The notes under the pieces: generated by a model
What the model saw: the letters and a program-made list of their open reading frames with translations, nothing else
Told to the model about the DNA's origin: nothing
The model's database searches: none
In this document: positions 22,917-34,150 of the stretch, piece after piece
Position numbering within the stretch: position 1 is the first letter of the stretch
Layout of the letters: every line of letters starts with the position of its first letter
Assembly: GCF_050003625.1 (NCBI RefSeq)
Contig: NC_134397.1
Span: forward strand, 274,902,070 to 274,966,069
DNA length: 64,000 nucleotides
DNA from: Haematobia irritans
Lineage: Eukaryota > Arthropoda > Insecta > Diptera > Muscidae
Direction of reading: 5' to 3'
Position numbers and translations under genes: made by a program

Positions 22917-24351
22917 CACCCAGAAAAAAGTGACCCCTTCTTTAAGTTAAAATGAACTCATTGTGAAGAAAGTTGAACTTCGTATAGCGCCAAAGACATT
23001 TTTATTTGTTTGAACGATGTGATTTTCGTAGAAATTAGGAATAATGCATTCCATATATTAGTTAACATTTTCCTATATTTATATACCACTATACTACAGA
23101 ATGAAAAAATTTAACTAATTTGAATTTATATATGGAATGATTTTATTGAAATTTTTTCATTCATTTCGACAAATCTTACACATTTGTGGTAAAACTTTTA
23201 CTTCATAATTGGAACTGCTTACCTTCGTTTTTAAATACAATTTTATTTATTTCTATAAGCAATTTTATCTTCAATAAAAGACATGTTTTATTAATATATT
23301 GAATATAGTTATTAGGAATCAACAGCATCGAATCTCTTTGAAATATTAATTTATTATTCCACTATTTCCAATTTCCGTGTGATATTATCAACTGTAAAAC
23401 GCACTTTTTCTTCTTCTTGTACTTTTCACTTTTAATAAGTTGCTGCCTAACGATTTTGTCCTCCTTTTACAATTTCAATACCTACAAATATAAAAAATCA
23501 TAAAACATTTTTGTTGCAAAAGGTTAGCGTCACTGAATATTACCTGATAATTGAAGATTCCAAAATGAAGACAAATGAAAGGGTTGTTATTCTGCTGGTG
23601 TTTTCTTTCTTTATACACTATCACGAACATTGATAGATTTATTTAAAAAAACGAAAATTTTTCTCACTAATTTAAAATAACAAATATTTTATATATTTTA
23701 TTTGTTATTTATTATATTATTTTACCATATTATTTTTTAACAATCTCTCCGCATACCAAAACAACGCGATTCCAACTAAAAAAACAACCGACGCGCAAAT
23801 ATATCGATTACACCCACGCGCAAACACATCGATTACGATGACAGGTATCGATTACAGGTAGACAATAGAAATGTAGGAAAATTTCCTATATTCTAACAAG
23901 TGTGTTTCCTTAAGTTTTGAAAGGATTGCATACTTCTTAGTACGAATGAACTAAAATATTTTTCTATGCCAAGTGTTGTTCGTATGTATGAAAAACTTTC
24001 TATTATAAAGGAAGTCGCAATTATCATTTTATAAGAAATTTTACTAATTTTGAGGAAACTTGGTTTTAGTTCGGTTTTTGTTTATTTTTACGAATGCTTT
24101 GTTATCGGTAAATAAAATTTTCTTTTTCAGTAGTAAATTCTTATACCCAGCGAAGAAAATAATATGAGTAAAATTCCATGCCTTATTCTAGTTAATGAAC
24201 TAATCCTAACTGCTTACAGTTTAGGATTTTTTTACTGAAACGAGTAAATTTTATTATTTTTCACAAAAATTTACCTTAATGGAAATAAAATGGATAAACT
24301 ATATTGATGAAAATTTTTTCCTTTAGTTTCGAAGGCACTTTTTTCTGGGTG
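22917..24351 (+). mobile_element. C-family element, copy 1 (1,435 bp)
   Basis: Ends CACCCAGAAAAAAGTG and CACTTTTTTCTGGGTG, flanked by TA (22915-22916, 24352-24353). Near-identical by eye to 36470-37904 and 38039-39452. There is no open frame of note, so it is a non-autonomous TA-type element needing a transposase from elsewhere. Confidence 0.9.
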
Positions 24352-24399
24352 TACTATATTTTTCGTTAAATTTAAAAAATTTTACAAAACAAAAATGGT

Positions 24400-24960
24400 T
24401 CTAAGTACTTTATTATCTTAAAACATGAATATGCAACGTATATAACTTAGAATATAAATTTGTATTACCACCACGGTGGTAACCGTGGTAGAATTCTACC
24501 CAAATTAGTAATCTTTTTTGTTAAATCTCTATAAAAATAAACTTTTGGAAAAGTTTCTATAAACAAATTTTTGTTAGAAATTTTTCTATAGAAATAAAAT
24601 TTTGACTATAAATTCTATAGAAATAAAATTTTGAGAAAAAATTCCACAGAAATAAAATTTTGAGAAAATTTTTTATAGAAATAATATTTTGAAAAAAATT
24701 TCTATAGAAATACAATTTTGACAAAATGTTCTATAGAAATAAAATGTTGACAAAATTTTCTACAGGAATAAACCACACATTGTTAAAGATCAAGCCTTGC
24801 CGGCTTCTAATTTCCTCCTCTAGAGCCACCAAAATGTAAAAATTATTACAAATTGTGTTGAGTGAAAATGTCCCTACATTGTGGTCCTAGGTGCCTACAA
24901 GACGCTAAATATTAGAAAAACCCTACATATAGGGAATTTCCCCTACTGGCTGTGTTGATA
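24400..24960 (+). repeat. A2 interior with TTTCTATAGAAATAAAATTT array
   Basis: Contains the small hairpin TTACCACCACGGTGGTAA (24467-24484) and an imperfect ~29-bp array (24530-24770) like that in A1. The following CCTAGGTGCCTACAAGACGC...CCCTACATATAGGG section closes the possible hAT-like insertion. Confidence 0.55.
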
Positions 24961-26189
24961 TTGCGCCTACGGAGTTAGTATGCCACTAATATTGAGCCCA
25001 TTATTAAAAAAGAGAAAATCGTTAAATTAGTGTGGGTAATAATGAAATTTGAGTAACATTGGTTAATAAATAAGAGTACTATGGCCAAATTTGGGAAAAT
25101 CGAGCGATGCATATATATGGAAGCTATATCTAAATCTCAACCAATTTGCATAATATCTTGCTGGTTTGATTAATACCACAAAATGTTACCTTGTGCAAAA
25201 TTTGAGTGAGATCAGTTACGAAATGAGGCCTGTATGGTCAAACATAAGGTTATTAGGGGCGAATTTTTCAAAATCGGGCGATACATATATGGGAGCTATA
25301 TCTAAATTTGAACCGATTTCGATGAAATGTTGCACATATAGTTAGTACTATAGAGGACTGGATTTAGCCAACTTTTAGTAAGATCGGTTAATAAATAAGG
25401 GTTCTATGGCCAAATTTGAGAAAATCGGGATATACATATATATGGGAGCTATATATAAATCTGAACAGATTTCGATGATTTTTTGCACATATAGTTAGTG
25501 CTATAGAAGACTACATTTAGCCAAATTTGGGTAAGATCGGTTGATAAATAAGGTCAAATTATGGCCAAATTTAGAAAAATCGGGCGGTACATATATATGG
25601 GAGCTATAGCTAAATCTGAACCGATTTCGATGATTTTTTGCACATATAGTTAGTGCTATAGACGATTATATTTAGCCAACTTTGAATAAGATCGGTTGAT
25701 AAATAAAGGTTTTGTGGCCAAATTTGGGAAAATCGGGCGATACATATATATGAGAGCTATATCTAAATCTGAACCGATTTGGATGAAATTCTGCAGACTT
25801 GAAGGGCGATGGAAAAGATTACCTTTTGCCAAATTTGGTGACGATCCGTTTGAAAAAACGCGCAACGTGACCCCATATATGGGAGATATATCTAAATTTG
25901 ATCCGATTTCTTCCAAATTCAATAGCGTTCGTCCTTGTGCCCAAAAAACTCCCTGTACCAAATTTCATCAAAATCGGTTAATAATTGCGACCGGAATCCT
26001 GTGAACAACAAATACATGGACAGACGGGCACCAAGCGCTAGATCGACTCAGGAGGTGATTCTGAGTCGATCGGTATATATTTTATGGGGTCTAAAATCAA
26101 TATTTCTGGTAGGCACATTTTTTGGCCGATCAAACTTGTTATACCCTGACCACTATGTGGTTTAGGGTATAAAAACGAGAATATAACAA

Positions 26190-27340
26190 CTCCATTCTAG
26201 CATTATCAAATGAAGTCAACAAAAAGAGATATAAATTTTACAAACCTGCACGCGACCATGTAACATTTTAACCTGCAACCATGTTGGCTCAGTGAACATG
26301 GTTCTAAGAAAAATACAATTGTCCTCATCTAAAATGTTATTATATTGATAAAAAGAATTTTGTTTCCATTAAAAGACAATGGTCACGATCTAAAATGTTA
26401 TGTTATTCGTCAAAAATGTTTTTCTTCTAGTTAAAAGAACATGGTCACAACCTAAAATGTTTTGATTTTTATGAAAAAACTTTTTTCGTCGTCGAAAAAA
26501 GGACGCCACTTGAGAAAAGAAAACACAAAATCAACTTTATTTATTTGTTTTTATTTATTTATAAACTAATTCATTGTTTATTTGTATTTATAATGTCGTG
26601 CAAGCAAACTTCACATATTTTTACACACTCTAGTTTGGTTCAATTTCAACAATAAGTAATCATTCCATATTTACTTCGTGCCCATCAAATGTACAAACGC
26701 AGACATCAGACTGCATAACTGCAAATAAAAATAAATTATACCATATATCAAAATGCAGAACAAAAACCAGGTATATTTTTTTCAATTACACTTTCCTTTT
26801 TTGTATTCACATAAAACCACGTGCCATTTCTGAATAAATAAATTAACACAAAACACAGTAAATCCGTATTCTCCGTCCATTCCAAGAAACAATCAACACA
26901 CGACTGACACGCAAAATGAAAATCGTGTGTACCTGCTCAATGTTTTTATAAAATTCTTGTCGCTGCAAAAAAAATAAAAAATTAAATGGTCACGAAAACA
27001 ATGTACATGGTCTTTATGGCCATGTAATGGTTGTAGACATGTCTATACGTAAACTATAAAAATACTTTTTTCTCTGCAAAAAAGTAAAAAAATTGAATGG
27101 TCAGATACATGATTTTCCTGACCATATAATGGTCTCAAATGCTATCATTTAAATAATAGAACATGTTTGCGGCATTTGAGAACCATTTAAATGCTTATTG
27201 CCAACATATATTTTTCTCCGCTCGGAAATTATTTTTACAAAGACAAAATACATGGTTTTCGCGACAATTACATACTCTAAATAAGCATTAAATGGATGCG
27301 GCAACCATGTCCAAACATGTTTTTTCTGTGCGTGTGCAGC
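26190..27340. mobile_element. Putative non-autonomous element rich in ACATGGTC/GACCATGT
   Basis: The block has many copies of ACATGGTCAC, AACCATGT and CTAAAATGTT in both orientations (for example near 26255, 26300, 26385, 26445, 26990, 27015, 27100 and 27305). The distribution resembles subterminal motif arrays of hAT-type elements. Clear terminal repeats were not found, so the limits are approximate. Confidence 0.4.
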
Positions 27341-28550
27341 TGCTTGCAATTTGTAATTTTATTCGTAAATGACCTCCGTGAGATCGCCTAAGGCCTTTTG
27401 TAATAGGAAGCCTACCTTGCATACATTCGCTTGCTTTTTTTTGGCGGCACTGTAATTGTGACTGTGTGTGAATAGTAATGAATGAACGTGTATGAATGAA
27501 TAACTGTTTGTTTCTCAGATAAGAGCGTAATATGTACATCGTGTATGAGTTGCGCATGCGCTCATATTCAATATTCCAAGTACGGTGGCGGCGATGGTGG
27601 ATAAAACCTGTTGCCAAAGCCATTTCGATATTCTGCTGCATGACACTCTCCTTCTACACGGCCGCATTAAAGTCATTCCAAAGTAAATAAAAATATTACC
27701 ACACATGTCTATTTTTTAATACTAAACTTATTTTCTTAGCTGGATGCCGGCAATGTTTACAAACTATTAATATGAGCCTGTATCTTCATTCTTCAATGTA
27801 GAGTAAATCAAAGCATATCAATAGGTTAATTGTGTAGTATGCTAAGTAGACTTATGACCATTTTCATGTAGCTCCGTTAGGCTTTACATGCCAGTTAACA
27901 GATAGAAACATGGAAATATCTTCTCTCGGGTTAGATTTAAATGAAAAAAGTTTCAGCATTTAATGTGCAAATGGAATATATAGCTAAGATACCAGATATT
28001 TCATTAGTCCGATTTAAAAAGTTCGTTAGCTGAAGTAGCACAGGAGTTAGTATACTTTCGAAATAGTGTAATATTTCTTCGAATATAGAGCTTTGAAGTA
28101 AATTATACATGTACCTCTATATAAATATATTTACCTTCTCATAAGATTTTCGTTATTGATAACGAGCCAAAGATGCTGCTTCATTAAACATTTTTTGACG
28201 AGCTATCTAGCTTTAAATCAAGGCTATATACATTTACAATTAGACAGTTCTCATTTATTGAATTTTCGTTCTGTTTTATGTACAAATAATGACAGTTTAA
28301 CAATCAAAATTATAACAACAAATATGGTTTTCGAATTTCGAAAACAACAACTTTAATCCAAAGATGCAAAAGCCTCAAATTAATGATTAGTCTATTTTTG
28401 GAGCTTTTTTTAAGTTTATTTCTTCAAATCACCTTACACCAAAAACATATGACTTTGACACATATTTCAAAGATTTGTGTCCTAAATTTAAAGAAAAGCT
28501 AAGATTGTAAACTTTATTTTCATTATTTTTGTTTATTTAAAGAAATTGAA
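27341..28550. other. Unique intergenic DNA without supported genes
   Basis: A moderately GC-rich patch at 27345-27680 contains the palindrome TGCGCATGCG (27551-27560) and short overlapping frames on the minus strand with no recognisable product. The remainder is plain AT-rich sequence. Confidence 0.35.
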
Positions 28551-28556
28551 ATATTA

Positions 28557-29209
28557 CACTGAAAAAAAGCATGCCCGGTTCCAAAGATTTTGTCTTTACT
28601 TTAAAAATGTTGGTATTGATTCCGAGCCAAAGAAGCGGAGAATACAAGTAAGGATACTTTTAAGACACAATTCGTTTTTAAATTTGGCTTTTGTGTACTT
28701 GCTTCTAGAAACCATATTTTAATTTTTCGCTTTTTCAGCTTTTTTTCTTCATATGTTATCAAAGTCCTTTAAACCCGAGTTAACGAAAACTTTATTTTCC
28801 AAATTCAGACTCGACTTCCAGTAAATTTATGCTATGTTTTAAGTAAAAAACGTCTTTAAAATAAAGTGTTGAAAAACATGTCCTATATTTGAACCATTTT
28901 TTGCTTTGTAGTCAAGTTGCAAAACGACAACAAATTTAAAGACAATTTCATTAATTTTAAAAATTTTTCTGAATTATTAAATTCAAGTTGACCTTAGCCC
29001 AAAAATTTTGTCTTTCATGTTATGATACCCATTTTTAAGTCAAATCTTTTAATTATAAGGATTATACGACTTCATTGAAAAGTTTATAGACTTTTGGACA
29101 AGGAAAACAACTTTATATTAGAGAAATGCGTCTTCTATGCTAAAGAAAATTTGCATTCGTATATTAAAGACATGAAATCTTTGACCTCACGACAATATTT
29201 TTTTCAGTG
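28557..29209 (+). mobile_element. CACTGAAAAAA-type MITE, complete 653-bp copy
   Basis: Ends CACTGAAAAAAAGCATGCCC and ATATTTTTTTCAGTG, with TA duplications at 28555-28556 and 29210-29211. It serves as reference for the interrupted copy at 6942-8946 and the shorter relative at 31969-32363. Confidence 0.85.
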
Positions 29210-29211
29210 TA

Positions 29212-29475
29212 TCAAAAAATTTCCAACTAAAACTTCAATTGCTTTTAAAAAGTTTTTAATTAAAAATTTAATTGATTCGACTATTGTTTTTAACAAAAAT
29301 CAATTAGAAAACTTAGTTGTGTCAATTAATTTCTTAATTGAATGAATTGATTTTTGAGGTTGGTGACTAATACTACTATCTCTTTCAATTAAATGGAATT
29401 GGATCAATTAATTTCGCGATTAGTTTTTAATTGGTAATTATTATATTTTAGTTGAAATGTCCGGAATATTAAAAA
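29212..29475. mobile_element. TTAATTGA-rich MITE fragment
   Basis: AAAAATTTAATTGATTCGAC, GTGTCAATTAATTTCTTAAT and GGATCAATTAATTTCGCGATT match the family at 56567-56851; it directly abuts the preceding MITE. Confidence 0.5.
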
Positions 29476-29572
29476 AAAAGCTTCACTCTATTTAACATTT
29501 TTATTTCACTTTAGTTATATAAAATAAAAAAGAGAGCATACAATTTTACTAAATTATAGTTTCGCACAAAAG

Positions 29573-29884
29573 CCTAGTACTAAGATCACGTTTTCGCACG
29601 AAAAACTGTTATACTCCATACAAAAACCGTTTGTGCGAAATATCTGCGAAATCCTTGTTTTGAGCTTTTTTGAACATATATTGAAGCAACCCTGGAAATT
29701 TCGCACGAAAAAATAGGCATGCATATTAGGTTAGGTTAGGTTATGTGGCAGCCCGATGTATCAGGCTCACTTAGATTTCTGCATATTATTTCGCATAAAT
29801 AAGTTCACAACCCTGTGTTTGGAGCCCTACTCTCGGTGATAAATGCTGATATTCATTTTTCGCAGAAACGAACTTAGTACTAAG
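29573..29884. mobile_element. AGTACTAAG-ended MITE with a SINE fragment inside
   Basis: The left CTAGTACTAAGATCACGTTTTCGC is mirrored at the right by GCAGAAACGAACTTAGTACTAAG. TTTCGCACGAAA and related motifs recur inside. It is interrupted by a 52-bp SINE tail at 29729-29780. Confidence 0.6.
29729..29780 (-). mobile_element. SINE 3' fragment with target-site duplication
   Basis: Minus-strand SINE end (GGTTAGGTTAGGTTATGTGG CAGCCCGATG) flanked by GCATATTA on both sides (29721-29728, 29781-29788). This is a severely 5'-truncated but genuine retroposition. Confidence 0.8.
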
Positions 29885-30508
29885 CATAAGCTGTAAAATT
29901 TTAAAATTTTACCAAAAATGTGTCAATTTTTTTCTTTGAAATACGAAATTACATCAAATAAAAACAAACTTAATTAATAATTGTAATAAAATTATGTCTA
30001 ACTGATTTTCTTGAATTAATTGGAAAATATTTATTTAATTTTGTTACAAATTTCTAAAGTAACATTTTCTTTCCCGATGAGTTCACCTTTTGTAGTGTGT
30101 GATTATTATAAATCGTTTCACCCTAATATTTTTATATCCGTTTTATGCATAAAATTGACAAATTATTAATGTGTTTGCTGATACGTCAAATAATGCCAAC
30201 TATGAATGGCACAGGGGCAAACTTTTTGCAATTTTATGAAATTCATTTGAATTCAACGCCCGAAGGAGAAATGATAAATGACGCAAAGTTAGCATAAACA
30301 GATGCCAACACCTTTTTTGTATGAAAGTTTGTACTCTGCACTTTGCTATGTCTATCCAATCAATCATACCGTATGCGATACTTATCACAGGCGTGGGTGG
30401 TCTTGAATTATATTTTTAGCTATGGGAAAGGTTGTAGATTTCAAGTGCACCTATTTCAACAAATAGCAATGCCGATTACATCTCAAGCTGAGTTAGCCCA
30501 CCAAAATT

Positions 30509-30533
30509 AATGGTTAAGTGTCGCTTAACCATT
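30509..30533. other. Perfect 10-bp hairpin
   Basis: AATGGTTAAG - TGTCG - CTTAACCATT, a perfect 10-bp stem with a 5-nt loop in otherwise unique sequence. Function unknown. Confidence 0.6.
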
Positions 30534-30814
30534 CATTTTTGAGGTGTAATGTTGAGTGGGACCAAGCTTATATTCAGTCGTATAGAGGTGTTATCTTCTA
30601 ACACGAATGATATATGAATTGAATTTTCGCAATTTGTGTTTGATTAGTGTGAAGATAAGAAGTAAAACTTTGTCGGTTATCCTGTGAAATTCGACATAGG
30701 ACGCATAATTTACCCAATTTGTGGAGAAATATATTTATTTTAAACATAGATTTGTGTCGGACATACTCTTTTCAATAACATAGTTATACCTGTATTGAGA
30801 TCACATTAACATAA

Positions 30815-31130
30815 AAAAGTAAATACGGGCGAAACTTTGGTCAGGCCGAATCTTTTGTACCCTCCATCATAGACTGCGCATAAAGCTCCACTAAAAATTT
30901 ATTGTTTAGTTGTGGTAAGATTTGCCGCCTTCATAAATTGTCTACTAAATTGTAACTTAATCGATATAGAGTTTTCAAATTCAACGCAATCGTATGAAAT
31001 TTGTTCCCGTGTGTGTCACTTGAAGTAAAATCTTGGGGAGTCGGTTTATATTGGGGCTATATAAAATTATGAACCGATATGGAGCAATTTTTTGCATCGG
31101 ATGAAATTCTAGAGGCTCCGAAGCAGCGTT
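30815..31130 (+). mobile_element. A1-family element, copy 3, truncated
   Basis: Degraded left end (AATACGGGCGAAACTTTGGTCAGGCCGAA, TACCCTCCATCATAG) followed by one partial ~154-bp unit (TCGGTTTATATTGGGGCTAT, CCGATATGGAGCAATTTTTTGC). It is broken off at GCTCCGAAGCAG by the GGACCAAA-rich element. A weak continuation (TATACTAACATCCCGTATAC) appears at 32527. Confidence 0.65.
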
Positions 31131-31306
31131 GCCACAACGAAAATTTATTTTGGACCAAATTTTTTCCAAAATCGGACCAAAATTCCCTCCAGCGGACCAA
31201 AGAAAATACCTTAAAAAGTATTATATTATTGTACATAGTGCTTTTATTAAAAAAGTTAAGTAAACCAGAAAGGAATGATATGATTTAGCGGTTGTCATAG
31301 GAATCA

Positions 31307-31619
31307 TGGTTGGGAGCCACCGTGGTGCAATGGTTAGCATGTCCGTCTTGCCCACACAATGTCGTGGGTTCGATTCCTGATTCGACCGAACACCAAAAAG
31401 TTTTTCAGCGGTGGATTATCCCACCTCAGTAATGCTGGTGACATTTCTGAGGGTTTCAAAACTTCTCTAAGTGGTTTCACTGCAATATGGAACGCCGTTT
31501 GGACTCGGCTATAAAAAGGAGGTCCCTTGTCATTGAGCTTAACATGGAATCGGGTAGCACTTAGTGATAAGAGTGAAATTCACCACTGTGCCACCATCGG
31601 GCTGCCACCTAACATAACC
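31307..31619 (+). mobile_element. Complete tRNA-derived SINE with 9-bp target duplication
   Basis: About 313 bp. The tRNA-like head has A box GTGGTGCAATGGTTAGCATG and B box GGTTCGATTCC. The body contains GTTTTTCAGCGGTGGATTAT and GGCTATAAAAAGGAGGTCCC, and the tail is GGGCTGCCACCTAACATAACC. It is flanked by TAGGAATCA at 31298-31306 and 31620-31628. This is the best copy of the SINE in the window and the reference for the fragments elsewhere. Confidence 0.92.
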
Positions 31620-31968
31620 TAGGAATCAAAACGTCGACTTTTCAACTTTTTTAAAATTGGAAAAAATAGACAATTTGAAAAGGTCGAATTTTAAAGTCAA
31701 TTTTAGTTGACATCAAACAACAGTCACGATTTTACTTCTAGAGAGATTATAATAGTTTCCCGAATTTTCATCCAATTTGCTGTAGTGTTGCTTTGCATCC
31801 ATAATTTCATGCGGTCCATATTCTTATATAGCTCAATCCTACAATTCTACTTTTTGCGCACATTCGAGTATACGGCTAACATTGTCCAAAAAGATGTAAA
31901 ACCTGGCCCAAGACACGAAATTTTCATTCGATTTTCTGTGATTGAAATGGTATCTAATCCCACACTAA

Positions 31969-32363
31969 AAAAAACATTGATGGTTCCAAAAATTTTGTCT
32001 GTACAATAATGATTTTAGTATTGATTCTGAGCCAAAGAAGCGGAGAATTGAAGTAAGGACACATTTACGTTAACATACAATACATTTGTAAATTTGAGTT
32101 TTGCGTACTTGATTCTAGGAAACAAATTTTATTAATTATTCCAGCTGTTTTCTTCATGTGCTATTAATGTCCATTAAAAATGTCTGAACCTCTACTTAAA
32201 TTTCCAAATTAAGACTCGAATACAAGTGAAAATTGTTTTATGTTTCAAATAAGAAACGACTTAAAATAACGTGTTAAAAATATATCCGACTTTTGGACTA
32301 GGAAACAAACTTTATATCAGAGAAATGAGTCTTCAGCCTCACGCCAATATTTTTTTTAGTGCA
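31969..32363 (+). mobile_element. CACTAAAAAA-type MITE, short copy
   Basis: CACTAAAAAAAACATTGATGG start and TTTTTTTTAGTG end. The internal order matches 28557-29209 (TTTTGTCTGTACAATAATG, GAGCCAAAGAAGCGGAGAAT, TTGATTCTAGGAAACAAA, GAGTCTTCAGCCTCACGCC) with an internal deletion. Confidence 0.7.
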
Positions 32364-32559
32364 TAGATACTATTGACCACTGTGTTAAAAAAAAAAAAAA
32401 TTTAAATACTTAAAAAAATATATAAATTTGACCAAATGAAAATGGACCAAAATGGGCTAAATTCCGTTTGGTCCGACCATCGGACCAAATTTAAAAATTA
32501 GAAATATTTTGGACCAATTTTGGTCCGTTATATACTAACATCCCGTATACAATTTTATT

Positions 32560-33915
32560 TTAACGAAACCACTTCTTTAGCTCCGAATCCATGTCACAAT
32601 CCTTAAAAGGATTGTGTCAAGTTTCAATGCGATTTAATAACAACTCGAAACTCAAAATAATTAGATTGGATTTGGAAATTTAAATTCTGGCTATTCATTT
32701 TCATAAAAGGACTTTCATACCACATAATGGAAAAAATTCAAACTAGTTTCCCGGTATCGAATACACAAAGTTCAAATGTAAAAGGAATTACATCTCCAAT
32801 GTATCCTTAGTGCAATTATTCGCTTCTTTGGCTCGGATTAAATAGTAAAATCATGAGGTAAAGATAAAATGTTTGGTACCAGACCAACTTTTTTCAGTGT
32901 ATATGTTATCTCAAAGACTATTAGTTACTAAAAATATTAAAAAGTCATTGTGTCAGTAATAAAACGATGCATAGTAAATGGTAAATACGGTTATTCGTTA
33001 TACCAAATCATAAAGCAATTTCCATTGTTTCGAAATAGAAGCTCTGTGTTTATACAAAACGCCTCGGTATGAACTTAATTATTTGTTTTCTTTTCTAGGG
33101 AGCTCTTACTGTACAAAGTGTTAATTTCTTCAATCGGTCATTTATTTTGAGCTTGTTTAAAATCAATTTGTGCTTTTATTTTGTCATCACGCTATACAAA
33201 CATTCATAGCCCTATTGTCACGGTACCCTTTCTTTTTGGCGCCCCTCCCCCCACAGATTTCGAAGACCGCTTGACATTGAGTCCAAATTTATTTGATGAA
33301 TGAATGAATTGTAGTGTTGGTTTGATTCCATATTAAAGCTTTCTGTTTTTGTCCAATTTTATTTACGCATGCGCACATTGTTTATTGTGTGGTGTCTTAT
33401 TGTCGTCCGACTAATACTTTAATTGCCAACATTTGAGTAATTGGTTAAATATAAGGCAAAAAATATGTATTTGTGCGGCTATATGTGGAAAATAATGAAA
33501 TGTGTGAATGTGTACACATATGGGGTTCTCATATTTATTTTTTTCATGTTATTGTTAAAAATCTTGCAATTCAAAATCTGCAACATTAAAAGTTTTTTTG
33601 TATATAAACAAATATATAAATCATTCATTCAAAGAAGAACAAACAAACATATTTTAAATTCTGCTAATCAATTAGCGAACCAATAGTATGTACAAGAAAC
33701 GAAACTAAGTACCTTTTGAAAAATACAACTTTTTTTTAATTGATTGTATTTTTTTATGGCAGAGTAAAATTATTAAATTGTTGTTGTTATTGTTTTTTTT
33801 TTTAATAAAACTATTTGAAAATTATAAAACATTTTTTTTTAATTTTCTTTCCAATGCTTCTTTCATATCTCCGTATGTATGCTTAAAATAAACGTTTTCT
33901 TATAAACAATAATTC
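32560..33915. other. Mixed MITE remnants and unique DNA, no supported gene
   Basis: 32570-32900 holds a degraded CACTCAAAAAA-type MITE (GGCTCGGATTAAATAG, GGTACCAGACCAACTTTTTTCAGTG). Further right, the sequence is unique, with one GCATGCGCA motif at 33365-33379. Short frames have no recognisable product. Confidence 0.4.
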
Positions 33916-33922
33916 CATATAC

Positions 33923-34150
33923 ACACAAAGAAAATTTCATTAAAATTCAGCCAACGAAAAATTTTCATTGATATAACGAAACATTTTCATCAATATAATG
34001 AAAATATTCGTTAATACTACGAAACGTTACGTGGATTACCAGAAAATTCGTTATAATAACGAAAAATTTCGTTGTATTAACGAATTTGTTTCATTGGCTG
34101 ACTTTTAAACGACACATTTCGTTAATATAACGAAATTTTTTCTATTAGTG
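33923..34150. mobile_element. ACGAAA-rich TA-type MITE
   Basis: Ends CACACAAAGAAAATTTCATT and AACGAAATTTTTTCTATTAGTG, with TA outside. The interior is made of AATATAACGAAA/TTTCGTTAATA motifs in both orientations. A diverged relative is at 46855-47095. Confidence 0.65.

Larger units (their letters stand above)
22635..26173 (+). mobile_element. A2-family element with ~154-bp units, interrupted by C
   Basis: Left end AGTCGGGCGGGGCCGACTATATCATACCCT; right end ...TATGTGGTTTAGGGTATAAAA. The termini are inverted relative to each other (TACCCT/AGGGTA). Between 25080 and 25990 lie about five to six units phased by GGCCAAATTTGGGAAAATCG at 25081, 25257, 25407, 25561 and 25715. The 3' arm ATGGACAGACGGGC ... 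GATCGACTCAG ... TTTATGGGGTCTA parallels A1. A C-family element is nested at 22917-24351. A block bounded by GTTGGCAGGGAAAATG (22834) and TCCCCTACTGGCTGTGTTG (24957) may be a further hAT-like insertion. Confidence 0.75.
31128..32526. mobile_element. GGACCAAA-rich hAT-like MITE with nested SINE and MITE
   Basis: Begins CAGCGTTGCCACAACG, a hAT-type tip, and has repeated GGACCAAA/TTTGGTCC motifs close to both ends (31150-31205 and 32430-32526). It is interrupted by the SINE 31307-31619 and the MITE 31969-32363. It is itself inserted in an A1 copy. Confidence 0.55.

Noticed and set aside
24530..24770. CRISPR-like array of ~29-bp repeats
   Set aside because: Units are contiguous imperfect tandem copies without spacers, in an animal genome and inside a mobile element.
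25656..26165. Frames of 76-102 codons on both strands in A2
   Set aside because: They fall in the ~154-bp repeat units; same reasoning as for A1.
27288..27706. Overlapping minus-strand frames of 63-117 codons
   Set aside because: Moderate GC allows open frames, but neither looks like a protein family, and they overlap in different frames.
33441..33686. 81-codon plus-strand frame
   Set aside because: AT-rich, Lys/Ile/Phe-rich product without homology or gene context; treated as chance.
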